Source: Ignavibacteria bacterium (GTDB taxonomy: Bacteria > Bacteroidota > Ignavibacteria > Tepidaquicellales > OLB5). Taken from it: 56,280 nucleotides of DNA. Shown here piece after piece: positions 33,886-42,273 of this stretch (its first letter is position 1; each line of letters opens with the position of its first letter). The notes below the pieces were generated by a model that was given only the letters and a program-made list of their open reading frames with translations, did not search any database and was not told where the DNA came from. Both the position numbers and the translations under genes were made by a program. The DNA lies in NCBI GenBank assembly GCA_030835025.1, contig JAUQWS010000126.1, positions 1-56,280 of the forward strand. The letters are read 5' to 3'.

Positions 33886-34587
33886 TTACTTCTTTCTCTT
33901 AAATGGAGCTTCTATCTTTATCCAGCGAATTTTCCACCAGCGCTCAAAACGGTTCTCTTCGCCATACATCAGCCTCTTAATATTTGCTCTGTGGTTATAA
34001 ATCAGAAATATACACACTGCAATGCTGAAATATATCAATGTATGATATCCATCAATTTCTACTTTGAAAAGATTTTCCCTTATGAACATCGTGCTTGGGA
34101 AAGCAAAGGCTGCAGCAATTGAACCAAGAGATACATAACCTGAAAAGACAAGCACTACAATAAATATGCTTATTGCTATCAGTGCATCTACCGGTGCAAC
34201 GCTTAGCAAAAGTCCCGCCGCCGTGTTTATTCCTTTACCGCCTTTAAAGCCCGCAAAAATAGTCCACACGTGACCGATTATCGCAGAAATTCCTGCAATT
34301 ATCTGCACAACAGTAATATCTTCAAATGGGGTGCGGTTTTCAAACGGCAGCGCGCCGTAGAAAAGCTTTGATATCAGAAGAGTCGCTGCTGCGCTTTTTA
34401 AAATATCAACTACCTGTACAAGCGCGCCCATTTTCCAGCCAAGCACACGGTAAGTATTCGTGCTTCCCAGGTTTTTGCTTCCATATTTGCGGATATCAAT
34501 TCCTTTAAACAGCTTGCCGAAAACAAGGGCAGTGGGGAATGAACCCACCAAATAACTTAAAACTATTACAATTACTAATGATAGCAT
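33886..34587 (-). CDS. plsY: Acyl-phosphate:glycerol-3-phosphate acyltransferase
   Basis: Transfers an acyl chain from acyl-phosphate to glycerol 3-phosphate in the inner membrane, the first acylation of phospholipid synthesis. The 233-aa protein has about five or more TM helices and the PlsY motifs GSKNLGSTNTYRVLG and FKGGKGINTA. It starts 3 nt after the NifU-like gene and is the last gene of the apbC-nifU-plsY operon. gpsA, which makes its substrate, is nearby. Confidence 0.93.
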   Translation of the reverse strand: MLSLVIVIVLSYLVGSFPTALVFGKLFKGIDIRKYGSKNLGSTNTYRVLGWKMGALVQVVDILKSAAATLLISKLFYGALPFENRTPFEDITVVQIIAGISAIIGHVWTIFAGFKGGKGINTAAGLLLSVAPVDALIAISIFIVVLVFSGYVSLGSIAAAFAFPSTMFIRENLFKVEIDGYHTLIYFSIAVCIFLIYNHRANIKRLMYGEENRFERWWKIRWIKIEAPFKRKK

Positions 34588-34590
34588 ATA

Positions 34591-34842
34591 TTAATTAAAA
34601 CATTCAATTCTTTTTATTTCGGGAATCTCGTGCATCAGCGCACGTTCTATCCCTGCTCTTAATGTCATTGGTCTCAGCGGGCATGTGTTGCACGCTCCCA
34701 ACAGCTTCAGCTCAACAATTCCTTCATCGCTCACTTTATCCAGCCTAACATCACCGCCGTCTATCTGCAAAAAGGGCCTTATTTTATCCAAAACCGCATT
34801 TATTTTGCTTTCAATTTCTGCGGTTCTTACTGTAACTAGCAT
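34591..34842 (-). CDS. NifU C-terminal-domain Fe-S scaffold protein
   Basis: An 83-aa single-domain protein with the NifU/NfuA C-terminal fold: FLQIDGGDVRL, then GACNTCPL with the two Cys that bind a [4Fe-4S] cluster, and LRAGIERALMHEIPEI. Such proteins carry clusters to target enzymes. It follows the Mrp-type ATPase gene by 48 nt and precedes plsY by 3 nt. As the upstream ATPase has no cysteines, this protein may carry the cluster for the pair. Confidence 0.9.
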   Translation of the reverse strand: MLVTVRTAEIESKINAVLDKIRPFLQIDGGDVRLDKVSDEGIVELKLLGACNTCPLRPMTLRAGIERALMHEIPEIKRIECFN

Positions 34843-34890
34843 TTACGCCCTAAAATAGCAAAACTTTATTAAAAAAGCATCAATCAAATG

Positions 34891-35727
34891 TTATATTTCA
34901 ATTACCGGCAATTGGGGATTAAGCCTTGCACGGTTTTTGATCTGCTCAGCAAGATTCAGCGCTATCGCGGTGAATTGCCCCGCAGCTGCCGAAGAGGTAT
35001 CCTTTAGCACAATAGGCTTTCCTTCATCTCCGCCAATTCTGATATTGGTATCAACAGCAATTTCACCAAGAAAGTTTATTCCCAGTTCCTTAGAAAGCTT
35101 TTCGCCGCCGCCCTGCCCGAAGATGTAATCTCTTCCGCCGCCATTGGACTCGTAATAGCTCATATTTTCAATTATTCCAAGCACGGGGACATTTACCTTC
35201 TCAAACATCTTTGCGCCTTTTCGCGCATCTATAATAGAGATATCCTGCGGTGTAGTTACAATCACTGCGCCGGTTAGAGGAATTGACTGTGTCAGCGTCA
35301 GCTGAATATCGCCGGTTCCGGGAGGCATATCATATAAAAGGAAATCAAGCTCGTCCCATTCAACGTCACTCATGAATTGCTTCAGTGCGCTTGCTGCCAT
35401 GGGTCCCCGCCACACAACGGCTTCATTCTGATCGACCAGAAAGCCGATAGACATTAGTTTCATTCCGTACTTAACAACCGGAAGCAGACGGTTCTTTTCT
35501 TTGATCTTTACCAGCTTCGGTTTTTCGTTGACAACATCAAGCATTGTGGGGATTGAGGGTCCGTATATATCGGCATCTATAAGCCCGACTTTGTAGCCTT
35601 CTTTAACAAGGGCTATTGCAAGATTCACCGCTACCGTTGATTTTCCGACCCCACCTTTTCCCGAAGCCACTGCAATTGTATGCTTAACGCCTGGGAGTAT
35701 TGAATTATTTTCGTTCATTTTATCCAT
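34891..35727 (-). CDS. apbC: Mrp/ApbC-family P-loop ATPase without cysteines
   Basis: A 278-aa ATPase of the Mrp/NBP35/ApbC type, involved in Fe-S cluster delivery. It has the deviant Walker A GKGGVGKST, DADIYGPSIP, YDMPPGTGD and GGDEGKPIV. There is no N-terminal MIP18 domain. In the place of the usual CxxC the sequence reads YYESNGGG, and from the chosen ATG (35727) to the stop there is no Cys at all. The frame reaches 35748, but a full TAnnTTTG element ends 6 nt before ATG 35727, so this is the better start and the mRNA is probably leaderless. Confidence 0.88.
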   Translation of the reverse strand: MDKMNENNSILPGVKHTIAVASGKGGVGKSTVAVNLAIALVKEGYKVGLIDADIYGPSIPTMLDVVNEKPKLVKIKEKNRLLPVVKYGMKLMSIGFLVDQNEAVVWRGPMAASALKQFMSDVEWDELDFLLYDMPPGTGDIQLTLTQSIPLTGAVIVTTPQDISIIDARKGAKMFEKVNVPVLGIIENMSYYESNGGGRDYIFGQGGGEKLSKELGINFLGEIAVDTNIRIGGDEGKPIVLKDTSSAAAGQFTAIALNLAEQIKNRARLNPQLPVIEI

Positions 35728-35733
35728 AAAACA

Positions 35734-35741
35734 CAAATATA
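35734..35741 (-). promoter_or_regulatory. -7 promoter element of apbC, next to the start codon
   Basis: TATATTTG on the minus strand, ending 6 nt before the apbC ATG. Same spacing as at the flippase gene (19787-19794). Confidence 0.5.
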
Positions 35742-35827
35742 GCAACAAAAATCATCACATTTGATGACAAATCTAGCGGCTGGATAGACACGGATTAAAC
35801 AATCAGGTTGGGAAGAGTTTCCACTCG

Positions 35828-35892
35828 CGTTCCCAAGCTCGAGCTTGGGAACGAGGAAAAGACATTTTCCCCTCTACTTTTTTGGAGAGGGG
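35828..35892. repeat. Perfect 26-bp palindrome plus second hairpin
   Basis: CGTTCCCAAGCTC (35828-35840) and GAGCTTGGGAACG (35841-35853) form a perfect palindrome without a loop. Similar GTTCCCAAGCTxxAGCTTGGGAAC elements occur between genes in unrelated phyla. A separate hairpin, CCCCTCT (35869-35875) and AGAGGGG (35886-35892), follows and belongs to the C-rich repeats of this genome. Confidence 0.75.
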
Positions 35893-35909
35893 CAGGGAAA
35901 TGAGGTTAA

Positions 35910-36359
35910 CTACTTTTCATCAACATCATTTGTACTGCAGATATAGTCTTTCACTTTCCACCAGGGATCGATATAATCACTTGATGCTTCGGAAATTCCC
36001 CTTGGCACAACGCGGTAATTGCCCCATTCTTCGGTGAACTTGAATATCAAGAGATGCGACCACGAACTTCCGCCTATGGTTGCTATGCAAATATCGCTGC
36101 CTGAGAATATTATCTCGTATTTTTCCGGGCTGTAATTATTTATCTTATACTTTTTAACGTTAATGTTTTTTCTATCCAGCCAGTCTTCGGAGATATATTT
36201 CTTCAGGTCTTGATCTGAGCTTCCTCCTTTGACCATAATTTCACAGATCTCTTTGGTTATCTGCTCCATTTTTTTCGTGTTCAGGTCGTCTGCTTTTAAA
36301 TTGCTTAAAGCTGTGAAATGGGAAACCGCAATAAAAGCTAAAATTGTAATTTTTTTCAT
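35910..36359 (-). CDS. Exported protein of unknown function
   Basis: A 149-aa protein with an N-terminal signal peptide (about 1-23, ending LKA). The mature part has a helical start and an alpha/beta remainder with YEIIFSGSDICIATIGGSSW and HLLIFKFTEEWGNYRVVPRG, which suggests a small NTF2-like or DUF-type fold. Two Cys at the middle and one near the end. It begins a minus-strand run with the next two upstream genes. No family recognised. Confidence 0.6.
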   Translation of the reverse strand: MKKITILAFIAVSHFTALSNLKADDLNTKKMEQITKEICEIMVKGGSSDQDLKKYISEDWLDRKNINVKKYKINNYSPEKYEIIFSGSDICIATIGGSSWSHLLIFKFTEEWGNYRVVPRGISEASSDYIDPWWKVKDYICSTNDVDEK

Positions 36360-36397
36360 GCCGTTCTTATTATTTTATGTTTTGACTCTTTATACTC

Positions 36398-38524
36398 TTA
36401 CTTATCTGAAAACGAAATTGTTTCAATCCGGTCACCGATCTGTATCATATCCACAACTTCTATCCCCTCAATGACCGTGCCGAAAAGCGTGTACTTGCCG
36501 TCAAGGTGGTACTGCGGGGAGTGCGTTATAAAGAACTGGCTGCCTTCTGTATCCTTGCCGCTTGATGCCATTCCGACCGTATATGCATCAAACTGCATTT
36601 CTGAAAACTCGCTGCGTATGGAGTAACCCGGCCCGCCGTAACCTGTTCCACTTGGGTCACCTCCCTGTATCACAAAATTCGGTACCACTCTATGAAACAC
36701 AGTGTTATTATAATAGCCGCTTTCGCTTAGCTTTACAAAGTTCTGTACCGTAAATGGTGCAATGTGTTCAAAAAGCCTTATCTTGATATCACCCTTACTT
36801 GTTTTAATAATGGCGTGATTTTTTTCGCTGAGCTTTTCTATGAAACTCCAGTCATGATCCAAACGGTACTTTGGAGCGGTAATTTCTTTTTCGAAGTTTT
36901 TGCCGGTAATATTCGATAATGCATCGGCAGAAGCCTTTGCAATATCATAATCAGTTTGCTTTAGATTCTTTATCAGCAGATCTTTCACCCCTTCGAATTT
37001 CATCTTATCCCAGAACTGGATATACTGCAGCATTACATCTTTATCTTTGGGGTATCCAAACCCGTTGTAATCAAATACCATTATCTGGCATGTTTCTGCA
37101 CGGTATTGAAGGTAAATTGAATCCTGCAGATTGGTCAAACATACATCCGTTATTGCAGCATCTTTTGATGAAGAGAACTCAGATAATATCAGGCGTATCG
37201 TATTCCTGTTTTCATCATCAAGTCTGTCGTCAAGTTCCGTCAGAGTTTCAACGAATGCGAGATAAACTTTTGCCAGATCTCGTGAGCCTATCATTGAGCC
37301 GTCCTTATTCGGGTGAATTGCATTGTATCGCTGTACATCGGCGCTTATGGAATCCCTTAATTCCCTGTAAACCATAGCACTTTGCATTCTGGCAAATGAA
37401 CCAACAATTGCTGCTTTAAGATCATAATTATCCGTTTGTGAAAAAAGCGCGAGAAGCTCGTCCCTGCATTCATCCTTAAATATCTTTGCATAGGTTTTGA
37501 TTGCCTCTGCTTTTATCTGCCAGTCAATAGCTTTTCCGGGAGTAATTACAAACTGAATATCCTGCTGAATCTTCCGTGTTAATGGATTCCTCGTATCGCT
37601 TTCTGCAAAAAGTTTTCCAAGAGCCTGCCAGGAAACAATGGAAACATGGGTGCTCTGATCTTCGACAGCGTGTATGAGAAGGGCGGAGACAGCCTTATCG
37701 ATTAAAGTTGAATTCATATCAATTTTCTGATTACCAAGTGCATTACATATGTTAACACGAACCCGCCAGTCCTGCTCCTTCTCAAGTGATTCAAGCATGT
37801 ACTCTATTACAGAAGTATCCTGCAGCTTTCCAAGTCCAGAAAATGACCACATTCGGGTGAATTTATCTTCATTGGCTGATAATTTCAATAACTGCTGCCT
37901 ATAGGGCAATAAATACTTTGGCTCTCCGATCCTGCCAAATGCATAAGCAACTGAAGAAAAAGGGCAATTCACTCCGCACTTTTCAAGTATTTCGTTTAAT
38001 CTGGCAAATGATTCTTCTGATTTTATTTTACGCATGCCGTAGAACGCCAATGCCATTGCAAAATAGCCTTCTTCAAAATAAGGAGGAACATAATCAAGCA
38101 TTGATCTAAATGAACTTTCATCACCGATCTTACCCAGTGATTCAAAGGCGCTTGTGTTTATCTTTCCGTCAGCTTTAATCTTCTCTAACAGATATCTCAC
38201 ACTTTCTTCTGATCTTAAATTCCCAAGCAGCCAGCCTGTTAAATGGTAATTAGCGGACTTTGAATTCAGCATTTCACCAATAGTTTTAACCATTGAAGTA
38301 TCCTGCAAATTTGCTGCAGCTAATATTGCGCGGTAATACTCTTTCTTCAGCGGGTCATTTAGATACTTCAAAATAGTTTCTATTTGTTCAGTGTTCCTTG
38401 TATCCTGGATCTGCAGCAGCTCTTTTTCCTCCTTTGTCAATTGCTGTGATCGAACTCCCGGAAGCGCAGCAGCTACGAGCACGAAGCAGAACAAAATAAA
38501 TAGAAAGCTATTTCTTCTTTTCAT
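36398..38524 (-). CDS. HEAT-repeat protein fused to a cyclophilin-type PPIase
   Basis: A 708-aa exported protein. Signal peptide (about 1-27), then about 500 residues of HEAT-like helical repeats (AFESLGKIGDESSF, SFSGLGKLQDTSVIEYML, NICNALGNQ and others), then a cyclophilin domain (about 555-708) with FHRVVPNFVIQGGDPSGTG and GSQFFITHSPQYHLDGKY. Cyclophilin domains isomerise prolyl bonds; catalytic Arg (FHR), the QGG and the FFIT segments are kept. It probably acts as a periplasmic folding factor with a helical clamp. It overlaps the upstream gene by 17 nt. Confidence 0.88.
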   Translation of the reverse strand: MKRRNSFLFILFCFVLVAAALPGVRSQQLTKEEKELLQIQDTRNTEQIETILKYLNDPLKKEYYRAILAAANLQDTSMVKTIGEMLNSKSANYHLTGWLLGNLRSEESVRYLLEKIKADGKINTSAFESLGKIGDESSFRSMLDYVPPYFEEGYFAMALAFYGMRKIKSEESFARLNEILEKCGVNCPFSSVAYAFGRIGEPKYLLPYRQQLLKLSANEDKFTRMWSFSGLGKLQDTSVIEYMLESLEKEQDWRVRVNICNALGNQKIDMNSTLIDKAVSALLIHAVEDQSTHVSIVSWQALGKLFAESDTRNPLTRKIQQDIQFVITPGKAIDWQIKAEAIKTYAKIFKDECRDELLALFSQTDNYDLKAAIVGSFARMQSAMVYRELRDSISADVQRYNAIHPNKDGSMIGSRDLAKVYLAFVETLTELDDRLDDENRNTIRLILSEFSSSKDAAITDVCLTNLQDSIYLQYRAETCQIMVFDYNGFGYPKDKDVMLQYIQFWDKMKFEGVKDLLIKNLKQTDYDIAKASADALSNITGKNFEKEITAPKYRLDHDWSFIEKLSEKNHAIIKTSKGDIKIRLFEHIAPFTVQNFVKLSESGYYNNTVFHRVVPNFVIQGGDPSGTGYGGPGYSIRSEFSEMQFDAYTVGMASSGKDTEGSQFFITHSPQYHLDGKYTLFGTVIEGIEVVDMIQIGDRIETISFSDK

Positions 38525-39839
38525 TTTTCTTTGTGGGGGATTCAGTTTTCTTTTTGTCAGTTGGTTTCTTCGTATCGGTTTTCTTCTTCGTTTCGGTTTT
38601 CTTTTTTATTTCTGTCTTTTTCTTTTCCTGCAGTTTCTTCTCAACCTGTTCCTGCTTCAGTTTGTCTTCCCGTTCCTTTTTCTTCTTCTCCATTTCGGTT
38701 TTGCGGTAATAGAACTCACTAAAATCAAAGAAACGATATCCCAGCTTTTTCAATACGCTGATCTGTTCATAGAATGACCCAAATTCTTCGGGAGAAATCC
38801 TTAACATAGTTATCATGCTTCCTGCAAGTGCAGCCTTGCTTCTGATGTTTGAAAAAACAATGTTCAGCTTATCTGCTGATTCTTCCTCCGCCTGAGTTAA
38901 TAGTTTTGTAAGGTCGTTATCACCCAGCACCGTGATATTGTATTTGCCAAGTTCATCAGCCAACAGGTTCATTTCAGATTGCGGCACTTCAGGCCCTGAT
39001 CTTGTGACCACAACAGAGCGCACAAGCGGAAAATCTGATGTAAAGCTCTTGACCTTCTCGCGCATCTGCTTGTCATCCAGATCTGTATTGAAATCGGTAT
39101 CATAGTTATCCTTACCGCCTATTGTCAGGTTTATGAGTACATCTTTCTTGCTGTGAAGCAGCTTGTTCTGTGTATCTATCTCATCAAGGCTCCTTGGGAA
39201 AATATAGCTGAACTCGGTTTTGTTAAGCAATAGCTTCTCGATCTCTTCTTCCTTGTAATCGGCTATGTTGCTTATTATCACGCATATTACTGCATTATCT
39301 CTGTGCACTTTTTCGGAATGTTTAACTGAAACCACTGCAAGCGGCAATTCATGATGCAGCGTATCACCCGGCCTCACAGAAAGCATGATATTCTTTGTCA
39401 AAATATCCTCATCTACGTTTGTAATGAGACCGAGAGAATTAAAATAACTGCTCAGATCGGCATTTACTTCTATTGAGCTGAGCTCGCCCGGTATGAGCAC
39501 ATTTTTGCTGAACCATTCCGCATCTTTGGTAATGTGCTTTGGATCAGTTTGTTTTTTTGAAGGATTGTAACTAGTCGTTATCCAGTCTTTCTTTATCCCG
39601 AAAATACTTAACACAGAGTCTACACCTTCGTCAAGTATCTTCCCGATATCAGCTGTATCTTTAGTGTGGACCCTGCCTGAATCGTCTACACTAAGGTCTC
39701 CTTTCGGACCGCTGACAGAACCCCCGCCGAGGAAGTACTTTGCCGCAAGGAGTACGCCCGCTATTACGAGGAGCGAAATAACCAGAAGCGCCTTTTTCCG
39801 GAACGATTTAAAGAAATCTGCTATTTTAGATTTGGTCAA
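38508..39839 (-). CDS. Degenerate YibQ-like (divergent polysaccharide deacetylase) membrane protein
   Basis: A 443-aa protein with one N-terminal TM helix (about 17-37), a linker, an alpha/beta domain (about 170-370) and a ~75-residue Lys/Glu/Thr tail with repeated KKKTE/KKKTD units. The domain follows the layout of divergent polysaccharide deacetylases (YibQ): VICVIISNIADYKEEE in the place of the usual IIDD, FIFPRS-like FSYIFPRS, KKDVLINLTI, and a VRSVVVTRSG where NNHMGS normally stands. The acidic and His residues expected for deacetylation are absent, so it is probably not an active enzyme. The start is TTG 39839. It is coupled by overlap to the cyclophilin gene. Confidence 0.6.
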   Translation of the reverse strand: MTKSKIADFFKSFRKKALLVISLLVIAGVLLAAKYFLGGGSVSGPKGDLSVDDSGRVHTKDTADIGKILDEGVDSVLSIFGIKKDWITTSYNPSKKQTDPKHITKDAEWFSKNVLIPGELSSIEVNADLSSYFNSLGLITNVDEDILTKNIMLSVRPGDTLHHELPLAVVSVKHSEKVHRDNAVICVIISNIADYKEEEIEKLLLNKTEFSYIFPRSLDEIDTQNKLLHSKKDVLINLTIGGKDNYDTDFNTDLDDKQMREKVKSFTSDFPLVRSVVVTRSGPEVPQSEMNLLADELGKYNITVLGDNDLTKLLTQAEEESADKLNIVFSNIRSKAALAGSMITMLRISPEEFGSFYEQISVLKKLGYRFFDFSEFYYRKTEMEKKKKEREDKLKQEQVEKKLQEKKKTEIKKKTETKKKTDTKKPTDKKKTESPTKKNEKKK

Positions 39840-39953
39840 TAAGTTGCGGGAAAAACCTGTATATTATTATCAGTTTGCAGTTTTATATCACTAAAAATAT
39901 TTATATTTTCGCAATTAAACTACATAATTTTAAATCTTAAGGAGGTTTAAGAA

Positions 39954-40667
39954 ATGGAACCGGTTCCGGTAATGCAGGATTCTTACACAGGCGCAGTTGA
40001 TCAGTCTAGAAGCTTTATTGTAAAAGTTTACATGTGGATGTCGCTCGGTCTTTTCTTGACAGCGGGTATATCTATCGCGCCTTATATCATACTCGGTCCC
40101 AATACATACGAAAGCCTTATATATCAGTATATCTATGTAATATATGGCTTAATGATAGTCGAATTCCTCATCGTGCTCGGACTCTCATTTCTGCTCAACA
40201 AAATTCCGGCTGTGCTCGGGTTTTTGCTCTTTCTTGCATATTCTGCTCTTAATGGAATAACGCTTTCACCGATATTTTTGATCTACACAGGTGGCTCGAT
40301 ATTCTCGACATTCCTCGTTTGCGGAATGATGTTTGCCGGAACGAGCGTGCTGGGTTTCATTACGAAAATGGATCTGACAAAATTCGGCGGTTACTTAAGT
40401 ATGGCGCTAATCGGGCTTGTAGTAGCTATGGTCGTAAACCTGTTTTTGAACAGTAATATGATGACATGGATCATTTCGCTTGTTGGTGTTGTTATATTTG
40501 TGGGATTGACCGCATACGATACTCAGAAAATAAAGAACATGGCAGGCTCTATGGAAGCAGGCTCTGAAGAAAGCAAAAAAGCATCGGTTATGGGAGCGCT
40601 TATGCTGTATCTTGACTTTATCAATATGTTCCTTTTCCTCTTAAGGCTGCTTGGAAAACGAAATTAA
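39954..40667 (+). CDS. Bax inhibitor-1/YccA family membrane protein
   Basis: A 237-aa inner-membrane protein with seven TM helices, in the BI-1/YccA/YetJ family. Family blocks are VYMWMSLGLFLTAGIS, ALNGITLSPIF and LTAYDTQKIKNMA with a conserved Asp. YetJ is a pH-sensitive Ca2+ leak channel, and YccA interacts with FtsH; which role applies here is not known. A strong AAGGAGGT lies 9 nt before the ATG. Confidence 0.9.
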   Translation: MEPVPVMQDSYTGAVDQSRSFIVKVYMWMSLGLFLTAGISIAPYIILGPNTYESLIYQYIYVIYGLMIVEFLIVLGLSFLLNKIPAVLGFLLFLAYSALNGITLSPIFLIYTGGSIFSTFLVCGMMFAGTSVLGFITKMDLTKFGGYLSMALIGLVVAMVVNLFLNSNMMTWIISLVGVVIFVGLTAYDTQKIKNMAGSMEAGSEESKKASVMGALMLYLDFINMFLFLLRLLGKRN

Positions 40668-40689
40668 TCTATAAGTAATATATAACCGA

Positions 40690-42114
40690 ATGAAAAAACT
40701 TTTTGTAATGGCTCTTCTTGCGTTCTTTTCTGCGACATCAAATTCGCAGATTAGTTACACGAACGCTTTTCCGAATATTACCTTCACAGCACCTGTATTT
40801 TTGACGCATTCATACGACGGCACGAACAGGATATTTGTTGTTCAGCAGAACGGTCTAATCCGGGTATTCCCAAATGATTCTTCAGCAACAAGTGCCGTTA
40901 CATTCCTGAATCTGACCAATAAGATACTTACCGGAAGCGAACGCGGTTTACTGGGGCTGGCATTCCATCCTAATTATGAAACGAACAGGTATTTTTATGT
41001 GAACTACACACGGCAGCCTGATGGTGCAACTATCGTTTCGCGATTCACTACTGAGGCAGGTAATCCCAACAAAGCTGATTCGCTAAGCGAGTATATACTT
41101 CTGACGATTGCCCAGCCATTTTCTAATCATAATGGCGGAATGGTAATGTTCGGACTTGATAATTACCTGTATATAGGAATGGGTGACGGGGGCTCAGGTG
41201 GTGACCCCGGTAACAGAGCGCAAAATCTTAACGAACTGCTCGGGAAAATTCTGAGAATAAATGTGGATACTGCATATGGAGGCAATAACTACGGAATCCC
41301 GCCTACTAACCCGTTTGCAGGCGGAGGCGGCAGGCCCGAAATATTTGCTATCGGTATGAGGAATCCATGGCGTTTTTCTCAAGACCCCGTAACGGGCACA
41401 ATTTACTGCGGTGATGTTGGACAGGACGCATGGGAAGAAATTGATACAATAGCAGTAGGCAAGAATTACGGATGGAGATGCTATGAGGGCAATCACCCGT
41501 TCAATACAACGGGGTGTCAGCCGCAGAATACATATACATTCCCTATCAAGGAATATCAGAATATTGGGTCGGATATATCTGTAACCGGCGGATATGTTTA
41601 CCGCGGACCAAGAATTCCCAGCTTAACAGGAAGGTATATTTATTCGGATTATGGCAGCAGGAAAACATGGAAGCTCCTTTTGAGTGGGGGAAACATAAGT
41701 GATACAAGCATGTTCGCAATTGCTCCTTCAAATGTATTATCATACGGTGTTGACCAGAATAATGAGCTTTATACATTGTGCGCAAACGGAACTATATATA
41801 AATACTCCGGTTCAATTATCGGAATAAACACGGGCGGAAATCAGTTACCGGATGGCTTTTCTCTTGAGCAGAACTACCCAAATCCGTTCAATCCTTCAAC
41901 ATCTATCAGATATGCAGTACCGGCCAATGATTTTGTTAATATAACAGTATTTGACCTGACGGGTCAGGAAATATCTGTGCTGGTAAATGAAAACAAGACT
42001 GCAGGAAACTATTCAGTTGAATGGAACGCAGCTAACTACCCGAGCGGTGTATATTTTTACCGCATGACAACTACCCGGGGTTCGGCCGAAAAGAAAATGG
42101 TTTTGGTGAAGTAG
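40690..42114 (+). CDS. PQQ-dependent sugar dehydrogenase-like protein with T9SS domain
   Basis: A 474-aa exported protein. Signal peptide (about 1-19), a six-bladed propeller of the glucose/sorbosone dehydrogenase family (ERGLLGLAFHPNYETN, SNHNGGMVMFG with the catalytic His, GDGGSGGDPGNRAQN, GMRNPWRFSQDP, GDVGQDAWEEID), and a T9SS type A domain from LEQNYPNPFNP to KKMVLVK. Family members oxidise sugars with PQQ, and this one should act at the cell surface. It is 22 nt after the BI-1 gene and may share its transcript; a strong terminator follows. Confidence 0.9.
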   Translation: MKKLFVMALLAFFSATSNSQISYTNAFPNITFTAPVFLTHSYDGTNRIFVVQQNGLIRVFPNDSSATSAVTFLNLTNKILTGSERGLLGLAFHPNYETNRYFYVNYTRQPDGATIVSRFTTEAGNPNKADSLSEYILLTIAQPFSNHNGGMVMFGLDNYLYIGMGDGGSGGDPGNRAQNLNELLGKILRINVDTAYGGNNYGIPPTNPFAGGGGRPEIFAIGMRNPWRFSQDPVTGTIYCGDVGQDAWEEIDTIAVGKNYGWRCYEGNHPFNTTGCQPQNTYTFPIKEYQNIGSDISVTGGYVYRGPRIPSLTGRYIYSDYGSRKTWKLLLSGGNISDTSMFAIAPSNVLSYGVDQNNELYTLCANGTIYKYSGSIIGINTGGNQLPDGFSLEQNYPNPFNPSTSIRYAVPANDFVNITVFDLTGQEISVLVNENKTAGNYSVEWNAANYPSGVYFYRMTTTRGSAEKKMVLVK

Positions 42115-42141
42115 TTTGTAAAAATCCATCAGAAACGGAAG

Positions 42142-42168
42142 TCCCCTCCATTTGGAGGGGATTTTTTT
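42142..42168 (+). terminator. Rho-independent terminator
   Basis: TCCCCTCC (42142-42149), loop ATTT, GGAGGGGA (42154-42161), then seven T. It ends the transcript of the sugar-dehydrogenase gene. Confidence 0.9.
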
Positions 42169-42192
42169 ATTTTTAATCTCCTCATTTTTCAG

Positions 42193-42200
42193 TAATTTTG
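42193..42200 (+). promoter_or_regulatory. -7 promoter element of the AtuA-like gene
   Basis: TAATTTTG, a full match to TAnnTTTG, 73 nt before ATG 42274. Palindromic repeat A copy 2 would be transcribed in the leader. Confidence 0.45.
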
Positions 42201-42234
42201 TTTAAATACATCAAATAATACTGAATGAGTGATA

Positions 42235-42262
42235 CCCCGTTGTTTGTGTTATCACCAACAAC
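42235..42262 (+). repeat. Palindromic repeat A, copy 2
   Basis: CCCC then GTTGTTTGTG (42239-42248), loop TTAT, CACCAACAAC (42253-42262), with one mismatch in the stem. It ends 11 nt before ATG 42274. An upstream in-frame GTG (42229) would read through it and give the spurious peptide IPRCLCYHQQ, parallel to that at copy 1. Confidence 0.8.
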
Positions 42263-42273
42263 TACACAATTTT

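Noticed and set aside
33886..35727. Complete isc/suf Fe-S gene cluster
   Set aside because: Only the Mrp ATPase and a NifU C-domain protein are present; no IscS, IscU or SufBCD.
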